A DNA stretch of 64,000 bases, taken from assembly GCA_039621445.1 (NCBI GenBank), contig CP154956.1, forward strand, positions 95,484,406 through 95,548,405. Direction: 5' to 3'. The notes under the pieces are model-generated. The model was not told the DNA's origin, did not search any database, and saw nothing but the letters and a program-made list of their open reading frames with translations. The DNA comes from Euglena gracilis (taxonomy: Eukaryota; Euglenida; Euglenophyceae; Euglenales). This document shows, in pieces, positions 19,340 through 31,453 of the stretch (the stretch's first letter is position 1; each line of letters opens with the position of its first letter). A program made the translations under genes and the position numbers.

Positions 19340-19400
19340 GCCTGCAGCACCGCAGCACGCCGGTCAGCGGATCCCGGTCGTCTCTTCCCTAGGGGGGGGG
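19340..19400 (-). CDS. exon candidate, unidentified (DPLTGVLRCC)
   Basis: The minus frame reads DRDPLTGVLRCCRPC with high third-position GC. A CTG lies at a suitable place upstream (CTGACCGGC) and a CAG downstream. It might be an N-terminal exon of the adenylate kinase transcript, since it lies upstream on the same strand, but nothing in the sequence proves the link. Confidence 0.35.
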
Positions 19401-19515
19401 GGGGGGGTCCGGTTCAAAAGCTGGGAAAATTTTGGGCTGGCTGGAAGGAAGCTTGTGGCTGCCCCCCCCCCGGGACCCCGTCGGTCAGTGACGCCCGGGG
19501 GCGGGGCTGCTGTAC

Positions 19516-19579
19516 CGGAAGTGGTACTTCGTGAGCTCCCCACCGGCGGCGACGAACGCGTCGCGGGCATCCCATTGCG
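19516..19579 (-). CDS. exon candidate, unidentified (FVAAGGELTKYHF)
   Basis: It encodes QWDARDAFVAAGGELTKYHF with strong GC3 bias. The downstream boundary, followed by GTACAG, satisfies both a conventional GT donor and the CAG rule; the upstream boundary follows CCAG. The product is unknown. It is on the same strand as, and upstream of, the kinase exons. Confidence 0.5.
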
Positions 19580-19732
19580 CTGGGTTTCCTTGCCCCCCCA
19601 CAAAAAAAAATTGAAACCCCCAAATGTCGACCTCCTCCCCAAATTTAGGTGCCATTTCGGCGCAACTTCAAGGCTCTCGTCGGCAGGAATTCGATGTTTG
19701 GTCGGAGGTTTGACCCAGCTGAAGGCTCGTAA

Positions 19733-19775
19733 TAATAATAATAATTAATAATAATAATTATTATTATTATTACTG
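19733..19775. repeat. TAA/TTA microsatellite palindrome
   Basis: (AAT)n followed by (ATT)n, so the array forms a hairpin. Confidence 0.9.
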
Positions 19776-19944
19776 GTAAAACTTTGCCGTTGATTGAAGT
19801 CTATCTCTGACCTGCTTCTGTACGTCTCCTCCGTTGCTCCACTTTGCTCAAATCAGAACATAATTATCACTTTTCCAGAAACACGATCGAAAATTTAATA
19901 CCACTCAACGTTGCTCTACTGTAGAAGCTTTTTCTTCAATAAGC

Positions 19945-20205
19945 CCGAGTTATTCACCCTTCGCGGGTGAAAAACTCGGGCCTGGCGGGGAGTTAGGGGT
20001 CATATGGCGGTGATTCGGAAACTAGAAATTCAGTGGCTCGTGAGTGAAGAAAAAAAAATCTGGGAACGGAGCCGGGGTCATGGTGATAATTCGCGGTTTT
20101 CACGGTCTACTCAGGGGCGGGGGGGAGGGGGGGGCGGGTCCGACCCCCACCTTTTCCCCTGTGGTAAGCTTCGCTCTTACTTTAAAGAAAAAGGGGACTC
20201 CAAGG
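19945..20205. repeat. dispersed repeat B, copy 1
   Basis: Inverted relative to 51185-51375. Shared blocks are GAGTTATTCAC, GGTGATTCGGAAACT, CCGGGGTCATGGTGA and CCTGTGGTAAGCTTCGCTC. Confidence 0.75.
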
Positions 20206-20598
20206 AAACAGGGATGTGTGCATTGTATCAAAGACCCAGGGAAGTATGCTAGGAATTCCATCTGTGCCCCTCGTTCGGCAATTGGCAATTGGCCCTCAAT
20301 CATTGAAGCTTCTGACTCTCATCGACAGGAAGTCGAAAAAGTTCGACGTCCTATTGGATACTTGAGAGCCATGTGATTCACCCAAACCACCCCAATAGCC
20401 TGAGGAAGGATTTGGCAAGGGCACGGCTACGATACAGCGCGTCCGTCAAAACGATGGCACGGCGGGACTGGAGAAAACCATGATCCCATGAAGACACTCA
20501 CTGCAACCGAACTCCAAATATCCGCAATAAACTGACAGTCGTTCAACTGGAACCTTTCCTTGGCTTCTGTTAATGTGTGCTGCATAGACAGTCCCACA

Positions 20599-20999
20599 CA
20601 GGGTTCGATATAAGGAGAGGAGGGGGGGGTGGTCCGGACCCCCCCCCCCCTGCGGGCCAGGAGGGGGGGGGTGGAGAGGACACCCCCCCCCACCTAAACA
20701 GTGGCGCGGTCAGGGTGACCGAAAATTTTTGACCCCCCAAAACGACCAAAAGTGCCATTTTGGGCACTTTTTGGGCAAAAATTGGCCAAAAATGCAAAAA
20801 AAAATTCGGCGCAAAGCGCCGGAGGAAAAAATTGACCCTTTTTGGGGGGGTCCCGGGTACCCCCCCAGGGTCGGTCCAGACCCCCCTTGCAGGTGGGGGG
20901 GGGGGGGGGCCCGGGCCCCCCCCCGTGCGGGCGAGGGGGGGGTGGGGGGGGAACACCCCCCCACCTAAACCATGTACGCCCTCCTTATATCGAACCCTG
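20599..20999. mobile_element. hAT-like MITE, 401 bp, 19-bp perfect TIR
   Basis: Ends are CAGGGTTCGATATAAGGAG and its exact inverse. The perfect 8-bp duplication GTCCCACA flanks it at 20591-20598 and 21000-21007. CAGGG termini plus 8-bp duplications are typical of the hAT superfamily. The interior has G/C runs and GGCGCAAAGCGCC, and resembles 30240-30470. It carries no transposase. Confidence 0.93.
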
Positions 21000-21007
21000 G
21001 TCCCACA

Positions 21008-22966
21008 TTGACATAAAAAAAATCGCAAAAAAGGAAACATTCTTGAGCATCCAGACACGGAAATGGGGGAGGGGTAAAATATAAATGCATTCTGTGCCTG
21101 TCATCCCTTCCTAAAACCACGTTGAGGAAGAAAACATCCCCTTCCCCAACCAGGAAGAATCCCCCAGGGAATCTCCCAGGGGGGGAGTCGGTCCCAGTAG
21201 ATACCCCCTGAAAGGGGTTCAACCCCCTTCTACCACCTTTTTGGGCCCCAAATGAAACCCAAAAAGGGATTCCACTCAGTCCCTCGTCCAAAGGGTGGCT
21301 TACCGGCAGGAAAAAAGCCTGTCGCGACCCTGGCTAACAATACTGCAAAATTCAGTGATGATTGAACTGAGGTGGCAGAAGAACACATTTCAAGGATGCG
21401 CCAGACAATGGTCTCGGATAGAGACGGTTTCAAAACAAACCCGTGCCAATTGGCAACCCAAAAGGGCACAAACGGCAGTGCCCACCGCGGCCTCGGGTGC
21501 CGGTGGTGGATGCCGTCGCCCAGCCCCAGCCTGCCACCCCGGCGCATCCGGTGAGCTGCTCGTCGGCATCGGACGCTCCTCGATTTCCAACCGTCGAAAA
21601 CTCTGCGGTGGGGGAAAAAAAGAACGGAGAAAGGCCACCGACGACGTGTTTCCGCACTGTCGCAGGCAGCAACCGCAGCAACAACATGGCAACACAGCCT
21701 TTGGAATGTAACTTCCAGCTGGAATGAATCAAACATTATGATGGAAACTCACGCAAAAGGAGAAAAATGGTGACTGAATGAGTGGGCTAATGAATCTGCC
21801 ACCTTGATGAAGCAGTACCCGTAAACCTCATCCATTACATCTGAAGCACTGCAAAGAATACGACTTTGGAACCAGATCATTCATTTTCAACAACCCCGTA
21901 CGCAATCAAACAGGGCATTCACTCACCAGTCTCATAGGGGGTCCGTTCAGGTGGAGTGGGCCGAGAAGAACGCACCCAAAGCGACATGGTGGCGGCCACC
22001 GCCAAGTCCATCAGCGCTGCGGCGGGCAGGAGGTCAGCGGCGAAGGTTGTCGGCGGTGGACGCGCATGGTACGCGGGCGGAGGGACGCTTGGGACTGCCA
22101 ATTCACTCATTTGTTGACACGCTGGTGGAGAGACTGCTGGTTGAGCGATCCATTGACATGGAAGTTGGCTCACAACACACAAGAAGAAAAGTTTGCTGTT
22201 GCTGCTTTTTTGTTGACTGTTGCCGGCGCTGCTGCTGGCACTGACCCCCAGGGTGGACTTTTGGGTCAGTTGGTAAAAATCCATATGGGGAGAAAGATTG
22301 GGGAGGGGGGCTTCTTTTTGGGATTTTCCCCAAAAATGAAATTTCGGAATTTTCAGCCTGATAAAGGTTTCTCCACCAAAATAAAGGACGTTCGCAATGG
22401 GGGGAAAAGGCATCTTTGGCATAAAATGGATCATCTTTGACATAAACCAAAAATGGCTCAAAAATGCCAACTAAAACACATTGAAAAAAAGAGATAATAT
22501 ATTATAATTAAAAAAAAATCAATTTTGCCTATTTTGAGGCATTTTGACAGTTTTGCGGGTCTATTTTGAAAACTACCACCCAACACGGAGGGGGGGGGGT
22601 ATCATTTGGGGGGGATTGTTTGCTGGGGTAATTTTTGGGGAGTATCCAACATTTCGCATGCTGGTGGGGGCTGGATGAGATGCCTGAAAAAGCCAGTGAA
22701 GAACTACTGTGCAGCCCCCCGGACCCTGGTGGTGGCACATTAACCAACCTGCGTGTTCCATCGCCAGAGAGCTCAATTGAAGTAAAAGGTGGGGAAAAAA
22801 AAAAGACCCCCTAAGCGCTATTGAACCCACATCTGAGCCTACCCAAACCATAACTGTGCCAGCAGGCTTTTGAAGAAGGAAGGTGGGGTCCACCATTCCA
22901 GAGTGTCCAGCCAGACAAACATTTTTATAAAAGCTCCAAGTTCCTAGTGTTTGCAAAGTGTTGCAA

Positions 22967-23001
<35 letters not shown>

Positions 23002-25021
23002 TATATACATATATAAACGGCATTAAAATAAAATATTATTAAAATAAGCATTAAAATACTACAAGGATATCATTATTCCCAATAGAATACTTGTTTCATA
23101 TTACCCCGAAAAAATTGGAAGGGAATCCAAATAATTGGAAATGCAAAAATGTCAGAAAAAAGCCCAATGCGACTTTCCACAATTTTTTCAGGATGCAAAA
23201 AAAGGAATTATGCGATTTGCTATTATGGTGTTTGCAACCCCCCCCCCCCGGTTCAAGAACTTCGCTTCGTTCTCTTTCGGCTCTTTTTGGCACCCCATTT
23301 TTAGGATTCTCTGGACCACCGACATTCTTAACATGCAGAATTGACCCCCAAGGTTGAACCCCCGGCCTCACCGCCAATCCTGGCCAAGGTCGCAAGTTAA
23401 GACCGATGGCCAACTTTAGGGGGCAAGCTTGCATGTGAGGAGGAGGCCAAGCACCCCTCCTCCTCCCTCCCAGGGGGATACATATGAAAGTGGGGTGTCT
23501 CAGAGTGACCTGCACCCCCCCAAGAGTACCACTTCCATTTTGGTCCCCATTCAGAATCTGTCAGGCAGTCCACGAAGTCGGTAAGCAGACCCCCCCCCGG
23601 CAGAACAAAAACCAATGACAGCGTGCCAACAATGGCAAATTTGCCGATGTTTGCCGAGCCCCCTGCGCAGCGAGCCCCGCCGCAGCACGTTCCAGGCTGG
23701 AGGGCTCGGCGGACGTTAGGCCAATGATTGGGCGACCCCAAGCGGCCTCGCGAGGCGCACACGCCCATCCAGGACCATACTTGCAGTTAGTGCGACCGGA
23801 AAAAATGTTTCCATGCGCCGCGACCACCGCGGAAAATTTTTTTTTGTAACCGGCAGCGCCGCGGCAAAAATTTTTCTGTGCGCCGCGAATGCCGCGGAAA
23901 CTTTTGAAGTTTGTGCCGCGACCACCGCGGCAATTGTCTTTTTAAATTGTGTCCCACATGCACTTCCTTTCGGCCCCTTCCCCTGCCTGGTCTCTTTGAT
24001 ACTTTCTCGACCATGGCCGAGAAGGGTATTGGCGGCAGGGAGTGAACTTTTGTGCAAGCGTTCTTGTTTGTTTCACAGACCAGCTTTCACGGTTGAGTGT
24101 TGTGTTGCTGCCAATACGTTCTTAGGCTCCAGACAGAATTTTTTTTTGCGCCGCAACCACCGCGGAAAAAATTTTCCCTTGCGCCGCGACCACCGCGGCA
24201 ATAAATTTTGCTTGTGCCGCGACAGCCGCGGCAAAAATCTTTCTGTGCGCCGCGACCACCGCGGAAAAAAAATTTTTGCGCCGCGGCATGAGCGCCGCGG
24301 CGCACTAACTACAAGTATGTCCAGGACGTTGTACTCGTACCGGGGGGAATCCGACTGGGAACAATTGCCGGGGAAAATTCTGTCGGGAAAAATACTGGAT
24401 GAATCCTTAAAATGCCGGGAAAAAATCTCGTAAACACATCTTTCAGGGAAATACAAGAGAATGTACACCAAATCCTGAGGTTTCCACAAAGCCAAACTTC
24501 AAAAAAAAAAATCAAATAGTTCAAACTTCAAATTACAAAACAACGCAAAAAAATTCTTTCATTTTTGAAGGATCACTACATTCTAAACAAATGATTTGGA
24601 ACAAAAATACATGCTCCAAAAATCGGCGCGAAGTGCCAAAGAAAAATTTTGGGCGTTCACTGGAGGAAATTTTTTTCTTTAATTTACCGGGAAAAAATCC
24701 TGGACAGATCCTTAAAATGACGGGGAAATCCTGGACAAAATTTCGCCCAGAATTCTTAATTTCTGCCATTCAAGTTCCTCCCCCTAATACGGCTGAGGAA
24801 AAGAGCACTCGCTATGCTTCAGGCTTTCCATTTGGACTTGGGATTCACCATGTCTATCTGGCCTTTCATCTGAAGTGGCTTGTGCAAAAGGCGCAAACAG
24901 TCCGACCCCCCCCCCGACCCCCGAAGTGCTTCCTGTGTGTGTGACAGTGGGTTGCAACCAACTGACGCAGAACAGCTGAAAACCTGCTTTGATCGGAAGA
25001 ACTGCTTGGTCGGACCTGCAC
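21008..25021. other. mostly non-coding, with weak exon candidates
   Basis: GC-rich segments at 21480-21600 and 22000-22080 are open on both strands and could be exons, but no product is recognised. A possible short minus exon at 23515-23570 (ILNGDQNGSGTLGG) is flanked by CTG and CAG and is in phase with the exon at 25022-25075. An (AT)n/(AC)n microsatellite occupies about 22966-23015. The foldback described separately lies at 23768-24327. The rest is A/T-rich. Confidence 0.4.
23768..24327. mobile_element. foldback element with GCCGCGACCACCGCGG array
   Basis: Arms of about 26 bp (CCAGGACCATACTTGCAGTTAGTGCG at the left, its near-perfect inverse at the right) enclose seven or eight copies of a GTGCCGCGACCACCGCGGCAAAAATTTTT-like palindromic unit, split by about 190 bp of unrelated sequence (23945-24135). 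The TTAGTGCG inner ends match the mini-foldback at 1868. No clear target duplication was found. Confidence 0.75.
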
Positions 25022-26103
25022 GCCCGGAACCAGTTTGCCGCTCACGGCCATTGCAGCCGGTTTTGCTCCGTCGGCACCGCAGGCTTGCTGCATCGTGCAG
25101 GGCTCCTGGGGACTCCCAGTACATTGTGAAACATTCTCCAAAACATACATTTCTTTTCCGACCCCCCGGGGGGAGGAGGGGAGGTCACTTCCACTCTTCC
25201 AAAAACCGGTCACTCACTTTTGTCCGGAAAGCCAGTCAATCACTACCTGGCCACTATGGAGTTCAAGGGAAAATTGACCATAAACGTGAAAAAGGTCAAA
25301 AAAATCTGGCGTCTTAGGCGTTGGGTCACTTTAGCGGCTTTTAACCCCCCCGGGGAGGGGGTCTGCGCCAAAAAAAACAATCACTCTGAAAAAAACCAGT
25401 CACCCCCCCCCAGGGGGTTCGGCCAGTGACTAAGTGATTGTATGCCCCCAAAGGGGGTGAAAATTTTTATAAGTCCCAACCAGCAGAAAAAGCTTACGGC
25501 TCCCAAAGGAAATCGTATATGCAACTTGCATTTTTCGCTCCTTTGCATTTGTTTGCCGTTTTGCATTGACTGATTGCACTCCACCCCTCCTCCTTGTTGT
25601 CCCACCGAACTGCTCCCAGAAGGCCTGATCGGACAAATAAAAATAAGGCGGGACAATAAGAGCCAAAAGAATTTCATTGGCCCAGCCAAATAACCCCTCA
25701 TCAGCTGAGGCCTAGGGACAAGGGGGGAGGGGTATTTTGAGGCACCTTGTTCCATATGTTGCATGTTGCATATTACCCCCAGAAAAAAAAATTCAAATAA
25801 TTGGAAGGACAAAACATTCCAAAAAAAAAGCAAAATGCGACTTTTCGCAATTTTTCATGATGCAAAAACAGGAATTATGCAAATTGCATGCCCCCCCCCC
25901 GTTCAGAAAATTTGCTTAATTCTCTTTCAGCATTTTTTGGGAACTGCACTCCCCCAGAGCGAATTTGGAATTATGCATTTTTTTTTGCTGTGGATCCAGT
26001 GAGGATCAAAAAAGAAAGTCACATCGCAAGCCTGAGCAGCAGAGCCGGCCACCAGCATGATGGCGAGGAGCAGGGGGGGCCCCAGCCAAGCCGGCGGGCC
26101 CAT
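25022..26103 (-). CDS. secreted or membrane protein, first exons
   Basis: Exon 26038-26103 starts with ATG and encodes a typical signal peptide: MGPPAWLGPP, then LLLAIMLVAGSA, a hydrophobic core followed by small residues. Exon 25022-25075 continues in phase with ADGAKPAAMAVSGKLVPG. The intron starts GCTCAGGCTTGC and ends GCAAGCCTGCGGT; CAGGCTTGC pairs perfectly with GCAAGCCTG, so it is a nonconventional intron, one base off the usual 3' spacing. The next donor is GTGCAGG at 25021. The mature protein is not recognised, and later exons are uncertain. Confidence 0.6.
25145..25443. mobile_element. CATACAAT-family element, long copy
   Basis: It starts CATACATTTCTTTTCCGACC and ends GTGACTAAGTGATTGTATG, like the 151-bp element at 34028. 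The interior repeats the CCAGTCA(A/C)TCAC motif. The flanking octamers CTCCAAAA and CCCCCAAA only partly agree. It has CCAAAAACC(G/A)GTCA blocks in common with 36445-36600. Confidence 0.65.
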
Positions 26104-28330
26104 CGCGGGACCGGCGGAAGAGCAGCGGCGGAGGACAGGGGCCCTGCGGCAGCGGTGCAGCGGGGGGGGGGGGGTGCGAGATGGGAGGGAATCGACGCAG
26201 GAGCAAACGATTCGCTGTGATGTACTGGGACGTGGCACACCTGCAAGGCAAGATATTCTCCATATTTCTTGGAGCCAGAAGGAAAATTTTTGACCAGTTT
26301 ATGCGCACATTGTATTGCGTTATTGTGTTTGTACATAAGAAAATCGGGCGGAAAATTGACCACATTTTTTTAGATCCTTTTTTTTGTATCCTTGCCTACG
26401 ACGGACATCCAAAAGAAGAGCAATGGGCACACAAATTATTTTGCCTTTTTTTTCATTTGTGATGCTTCAAACTCCAAATGGTGGAGGTGTTTGTTTGGGC
26501 AGTGGAATCCTCAAGGGAAAATGGTGCATTGCCACACTTCTTGTTGCTCCGTGGGCCACCATCATTAATCACAAAACGGTTGTTTTTTTGTGGCACCACG
26601 ACCAATGATGATCACGAACAAGAAATGGTGGTACCAACCACGAATAGGACGAAAACCCTGCAGGGCTTCTTTTCCATATGTTTTTACCTTCTCCAAGATT
26701 CTGAGAATCGGGAGGATGATAACACCTGGCTCTAAACCCCCTGTGGCGACCTAAGGCCCTCCTCCGGTTTGTGACGATCACAACTAATCGCTTTTTTGTG
26801 GGGCCAAAGTAGTCCAGAATTTTGAATTGATTCCTAATTTGGTGCCAATTCCTAATTGAGGAGAACCCCGTTTCATGGAAGAATCAGCCCCCACTCCAAA
26901 CCTGCTGCAAATCTGCATTCTGTTTGCATCAACACTCAGCCACCTGGATGCTCTGCTCTCTGCCCACCCGGCGACCCTGCTTTTTTGATTGAAACCCCAC
27001 AGCTCTGTCAGGCTTTGGGTGGTGTGTCAACCATGATACTTGGCACACCGTCAAATCCCCTGGGATATCTGGGGTTGCAGCTGCTCTGCAAATCACAAAA
27101 AAAAAATCCGAAAATAATTATTTTTTAGGTGTCCCAGTATTTATGTTCGACGGGTGTTCCACTTTATGTGTTTATGCCCCCCACTGTAGATTTGTGAGTT
27201 GCCGTCAGAATCCAAAGATGACATTTGAGAATCAGCAAACTCATCATCATTTGACAAAATAATTCTCATTTGATAATTCCTGTGTTATGGACTGCTTGTG
27301 GTTCCTTTTGGCCCGTGCGTGTTGCTTTCTGCTGCTTTTGGCCCTTTTGTGCTACTTTCGGCCACGTTTGGTCACGTTTGGCTGATTTTGACCCGCATCC
27401 GCCCTAACACCTGCATCTCCACATCTTCCCACCAACATCCACTTGCATCCACTCCAATATCTGCATCCCCGCATCCACATCCCAGTAGCCAAATCCCGCA
27501 TCTGCTCCAATAGCCACATCCCCACATCCGCTCGAGTGGCCCCCTTTTTGCCGCATCTGCTCTGGTGGCCACATCCGCTCCAGTAGCCTGCATTCACTTC
27601 GGTAGCCGTATCCGGCATCCGCTCCGGTGGCCGCATCCAGTCCAGTGTTCGCATCCACCGCATCTGGTAGCCGTCCCGCATCTGCTCATCCACGGCATCC
27701 TGTAGCCGCATTTGCGCATATGCTCCAGCAGCGGCATCTGCTACAGTACCAGCGTTCCCCATCTGCTCCAATTCCTGCATGCCATCATCCCACAGCCAAT
27801 CCAATACCCATATCCCCACAAAGCAGAATCCAATACCTCACAAAATGGCACAAAATTGTCAAACCCATCAAAATCAGCCAAAAACGACCTCAAAGAAAAC
27901 AAGCCAAGTCACCCCCCCCCCAAAAGCTGAAAACGCCTTAAAACGGCCAAAAAAAAAACGGCAGAAAGTGGTCTGAAATAACCAAAAGTGGGCAAAATTG
28001 ACAAAAGCGGTCAGAAATAGTGGTCAAAAAGCGCCAAAAAAAAACGACCCAAAATGGCCAAAAGTGGCAAAATCTCCAAAAGAGGCAAAAAAAGGTCGAA
28101 AAATGGCCAAAATGCGATGCGACCACAACTATGGCCAAAAAAAATGCCGGCATCGCCCTGCATAAGAACCCCACCTTTGGCCTCCAAAGTTCTCACATCG
28201 ACCTGCATCGCCTTGCACCGCCGAAGGTGCTTGGTTATAAATCAATGATTTTCAAGGGGGTAGAAGTCAAGCTTTGGTTGGTTGGCCCGAGGGGTGGGTA
28301 TTAAGTGGGGGGGGGGTTAGATGCCTGCCC
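26104..28330. repeat. spacer with degenerate minisatellite
   Basis: No exon was recognised in 26104-27390. From about 27395 to 27790 there is a degenerate tandem repeat of roughly 21-24 bp built on GCATC(C/T)GCTCC(A/G)GTAGCC. The open frames over it are periodic repeat translations. It is followed by an A-rich part with scattered GCCAAAA motifs up to 28150. Confidence 0.75.
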
Positions 28331-28391
28331 AGCATCCGTGGGAGGAAATGCGGTACTTGAACAATCGGCCATCGCCCGTGCGGAGGTATCC
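28331..28391 (-). CDS. orphan internal exon (GYLRTGDGRLFKYR)
   Basis: It encodes GYLRTGDGRLFKYRISSHGC with good codon bias. It starts five bases after CTG (CTGCCTCA) and ends three bases before CAG, so it looks like an internal exon between two nonconventional introns. YLRTGD resembles the core motif of AMP-forming acyl/aryl ligases, but twenty residues are too few to assign a family. Confidence 0.45.
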
Positions 28392-29419
28392 TGAGGCAGA
28401 TTGCCCTGCCTGGGGGGGAGAACGACAGGGGGCCAACGGGGCCACAGTCACCGCCGGCGTCAGGGCCCAGCATGGGGCTGGGGGGTGTGGGCTGTGGTGT
28501 GGCCAAGAAAGGGGGACCCACGCGTCCCGGAGCGAAGCGCCGGCCGAGAGTGGTTGGCCCCAAAGCTGGCCGCAACTGTGATCCGTGAACGCTGTTTCGT
28601 GGCATGAAGCACCGGTAAAAAAAGGTTGGCCTTTTGGGGGAGGTTCGGTCGGTCCCTTGGCTTGGCTTTTGGGGAGGTCCAGGCCCCCGCGCACACCCCC
28701 ATCTGACCCCCAGACACCCTCCTGATATCCAACTCTGGTCAGGTGCTGTAAAAAGGCTGACATTCTCCATCAAAAAAGTTGGCTTTTCTTGGCGCATAGA
28801 AAACAGGAGCAGGGTTTCCGTTGAACACCCCCTTTCCGCGCACCCTCCATCCCGGCATCAAACCACGGCAGGGAAAGGCGGGCGGTGTGGCGCCACAGAG
28901 CGCCCGGCAATGCCTTCGGGAGGGGGAGGGGCAGCCAGGCGGTCACTGTGGCAGAGAGAGGGGGGCTTGGTTGCCGGCCTGCGCCTGACAGGGGCAAGGG
29001 CCGGGCAGTGGGGGGAGGGTCACGTGGGAGGAAGGCAGGAGTTGGCTGGCGGCCGGCAGCGGTTGAAACGTGGTCGGGCCTGAAGGCTTGGGACAAGCAA
29101 TTGCATTCTTGCTGATGACTCCCCCAAGGGTATTTCTGAGTGGCCCAAAAAATCTCAACCGGTTCTCTTTCACAGCTCCCGAGGAACATTTTGGTGATTT
29201 TGACCATTTAAAAGAATCATTCTGTTTCTTGAAATGAAAAGACTTTTTGAAAACTTGTTTCCAACTTGTGGAAAATTATGACACAATTTTCGAAGATACT
29301 AAGAGAGAGGGAAAAGGTGTGGCTTTGGGGGGTTTTTAATGAATTTGAAATGGGGGTTCTGTTTCAATTCCAACTGTGCTCTTCAAAGACACCTGTAAAT
29401 TATTACCTCTGACTCAGAC
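28392..29419. other. GC-rich then AT-rich spacer
   Basis: 28440-29080 is GC-rich with a CGGAGCGAAGCGCCGGCCG hairpin and several open frames on both strands. No frame could be tied to a family or to neighbouring exons. Confidence 0.35.
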
Positions 29420-29680
29420 CAGGGTTTTTTTTTAAGACCAGGGGGAGGGGGGGTCCCACCCACCCTCTGGCCCCCCCGGGGGGTTCTGGGGGACCCACTT
29501 ACTTTTCCCCGAAAAATGAAAATCGCAAAAATGCTAAAAATAACACTTTTCAAAATTGTCGGCACCTTTGGCGCCGAAAAGTATATCCCACTCCCCCCTG
29601 GGGGACCCCCCCGGGGGGGGGGGGGGGGGCTCGGCCGGACTCATCCACCCTCCCGGGTCCAAGACTAAAAAAAAACCCTG
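29420..29680. mobile_element. MITE, CAGGGTTTTT family, copy 1 (261 bp)
   Basis: Left end CAGGGTTTTTTTTTAAGACC, right end AGACTAAAAAAAAACCCTG. The perfect 8-bp duplication ACTCAGAC lies at 29412-29419 and 29681-29688. The interior contains GGCACCTTTGGCGCCGAAAAGTATATCCCA, nearly shared with the copy at 41235. Confidence 0.92.
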
Positions 29681-30239
29681 ACTCAGACTCATAATATCAA
29701 ATTTCATTTTCAATTTTTTGTGAAAATTATTCATAATGCAAAAATTTTCAATTTTTCTCCGAAAATATCAGAAAAAAAACTGGAAAAATAAAAAACACAC
29801 TCTTTCTGCAAAATCCTGGCCATAGTGTTTTGCCGTCCCCACGCTTCGTGCCACCAGGGGGCGGGGGCAGTCTTAAACTTAGGTGCGAAGCGCTGAAGGA
29901 AAAATGGTGTTTTGGAACCTGAAAATTTGACAATTTTAGGGGGGTCCTGAGTGGGCCAAGAAGAAAAAAAATCAAAAAAACCCCAAATGTACCCCCTCCC
30001 CCCGGAGGTATCCAGCAACAAACCAAAATAAGACCGGATCTCATTGGAGGGTGGGATTACCTCATGCAGGGGGGCACCATAAAGGAGGGCAGGGGGGGAA
30101 GGCACTTTTGAATCGGTCAAATTCTTGGAGGGGGCCCACAGAAGCTCATTTTCGGGGGAGATTTTGCCTGGGTTGGGGCAGGGCTCAATGTCGGACCCCC
30201 TCCCCTCCGGTCCAGGAGGGTGGGGTTCGGCACCACCCT

Positions 30240-30470
30240 AAAACCCCCACCTAAAAAATGGCACGGTGCAGGTGAACAATTTGATTTGATTGACTGAGCG
30301 CCGGGCAAAAACTTTTGACCACCCCAAATAGCCTAAAGTGTCATTTTGGGTATTATTGCCTAAAGTGCCACGTTGGGTATTTTTGCCTGAAGTGCCATTT
30401 TGGGTATTTTTGGCAAAAATTTGACACCCCCCACCTACACCCCATACACCTTCCTGAAATTGAATCCAAC
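30240..30470. repeat. relative of the 20599 element
   Basis: Shares CACCTA(A)A(C/A)A(A/G)TGGC, GACC(A/C)CCC(C)AAA and GTGCCATTTTGGG(T/C)A blocks with the interior of 20599-20999, and contains a three-fold repeat of TAAAGTG(C/T)CATTTTGGGTATT. Clear termini were not found. Confidence 0.5.
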
Positions 30471-30663
30471 ACCTGCCCCACACTGCAAGGGCGCCTGGTC
30501 TGACCACCTTGGGAAAAAAACCCTTCACTCAAAAAATGTTGCACCAACCGCTCCTCCCGGGGAGGTCATCTGAGTAGATAAGAAGTCTAAGCACTTCCTA
30601 GAAATCGGTCGGGGTCAGAGAAGAGGATGTGGGCAGACAGGGAGCAACACATAATCGAGAAAA

Positions 30664-30714
<51 letters not shown>
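30664..30714. repeat. (CG)n(TG)n microsatellite
   Basis: Seven CG repeats run directly into about eighteen TG repeats. Confidence 0.95.
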
Positions 30715-30717
<3 letters not shown>

Positions 30718-31453
30718 AACACCCCACTTTCACCACTAAATTGATGGCAAGAAATAGAAGACTTTCGTAAAAGGGGAATACAAATGTGCCTGTAGCGGTG
30801 TCCGCCCAAAGCATGAGATGGTGGAAATGTCTTTGCGACATCAACAGAATCATCAGAAGTAGAAATTTGGGGCATTGTGCACTTTCTGTTTCATTTCAAA
30901 GAAAAAAAGATACTGAAACTGGCGCTGGTGGTATCACCAAAGCCCTGCCCTAACAGCAAAGAATGATCATTCCCACACGAATCAAAGTGACTACCTGTTT
31001 TCATAGGCCAGGCCATTGCGCAATGCATTGGCAAAGGTTGCAACGCCCCTTTCTTTGTGGAGGGATATCAAACGTGGTGCACCATTTTGAATTCTTAACA
31101 GGCAAAACACACAAAAAAAGGAAACCCCAAGTTCAAAATACCTTTGCACGTTTCCAACTTCCAACCTGTGGGCTTGAAGACAAACTGAATGTCACAGGTG
31201 TTATTTGGGCATTGCGCTACCGCTAATTGTACGCTCAGCCGTTCAGGGAAAGGGGATTCAGGTGCGCCTGTGAATGGCTGCACAGGATATCGTCCCGAAA
31301 CAGGTAAGGGGGAAGAGAGGACGACGTACAGCGAGAAAGGGATCGCAAGGGGATCACGTTCGCCGAATCAGAACCACAATCAACATACACCACATTTGCT
31401 GCTGCTTCCTGCAATTCGTTTTTGCTCTGAGATGCCTGAGGGCAACCCCAAAT

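Noticed and set aside
27352-27819. Tryptophan/aspartate-rich minus-strand open frames
   Set aside because: They are periodic and follow the 21-24-bp minisatellite.
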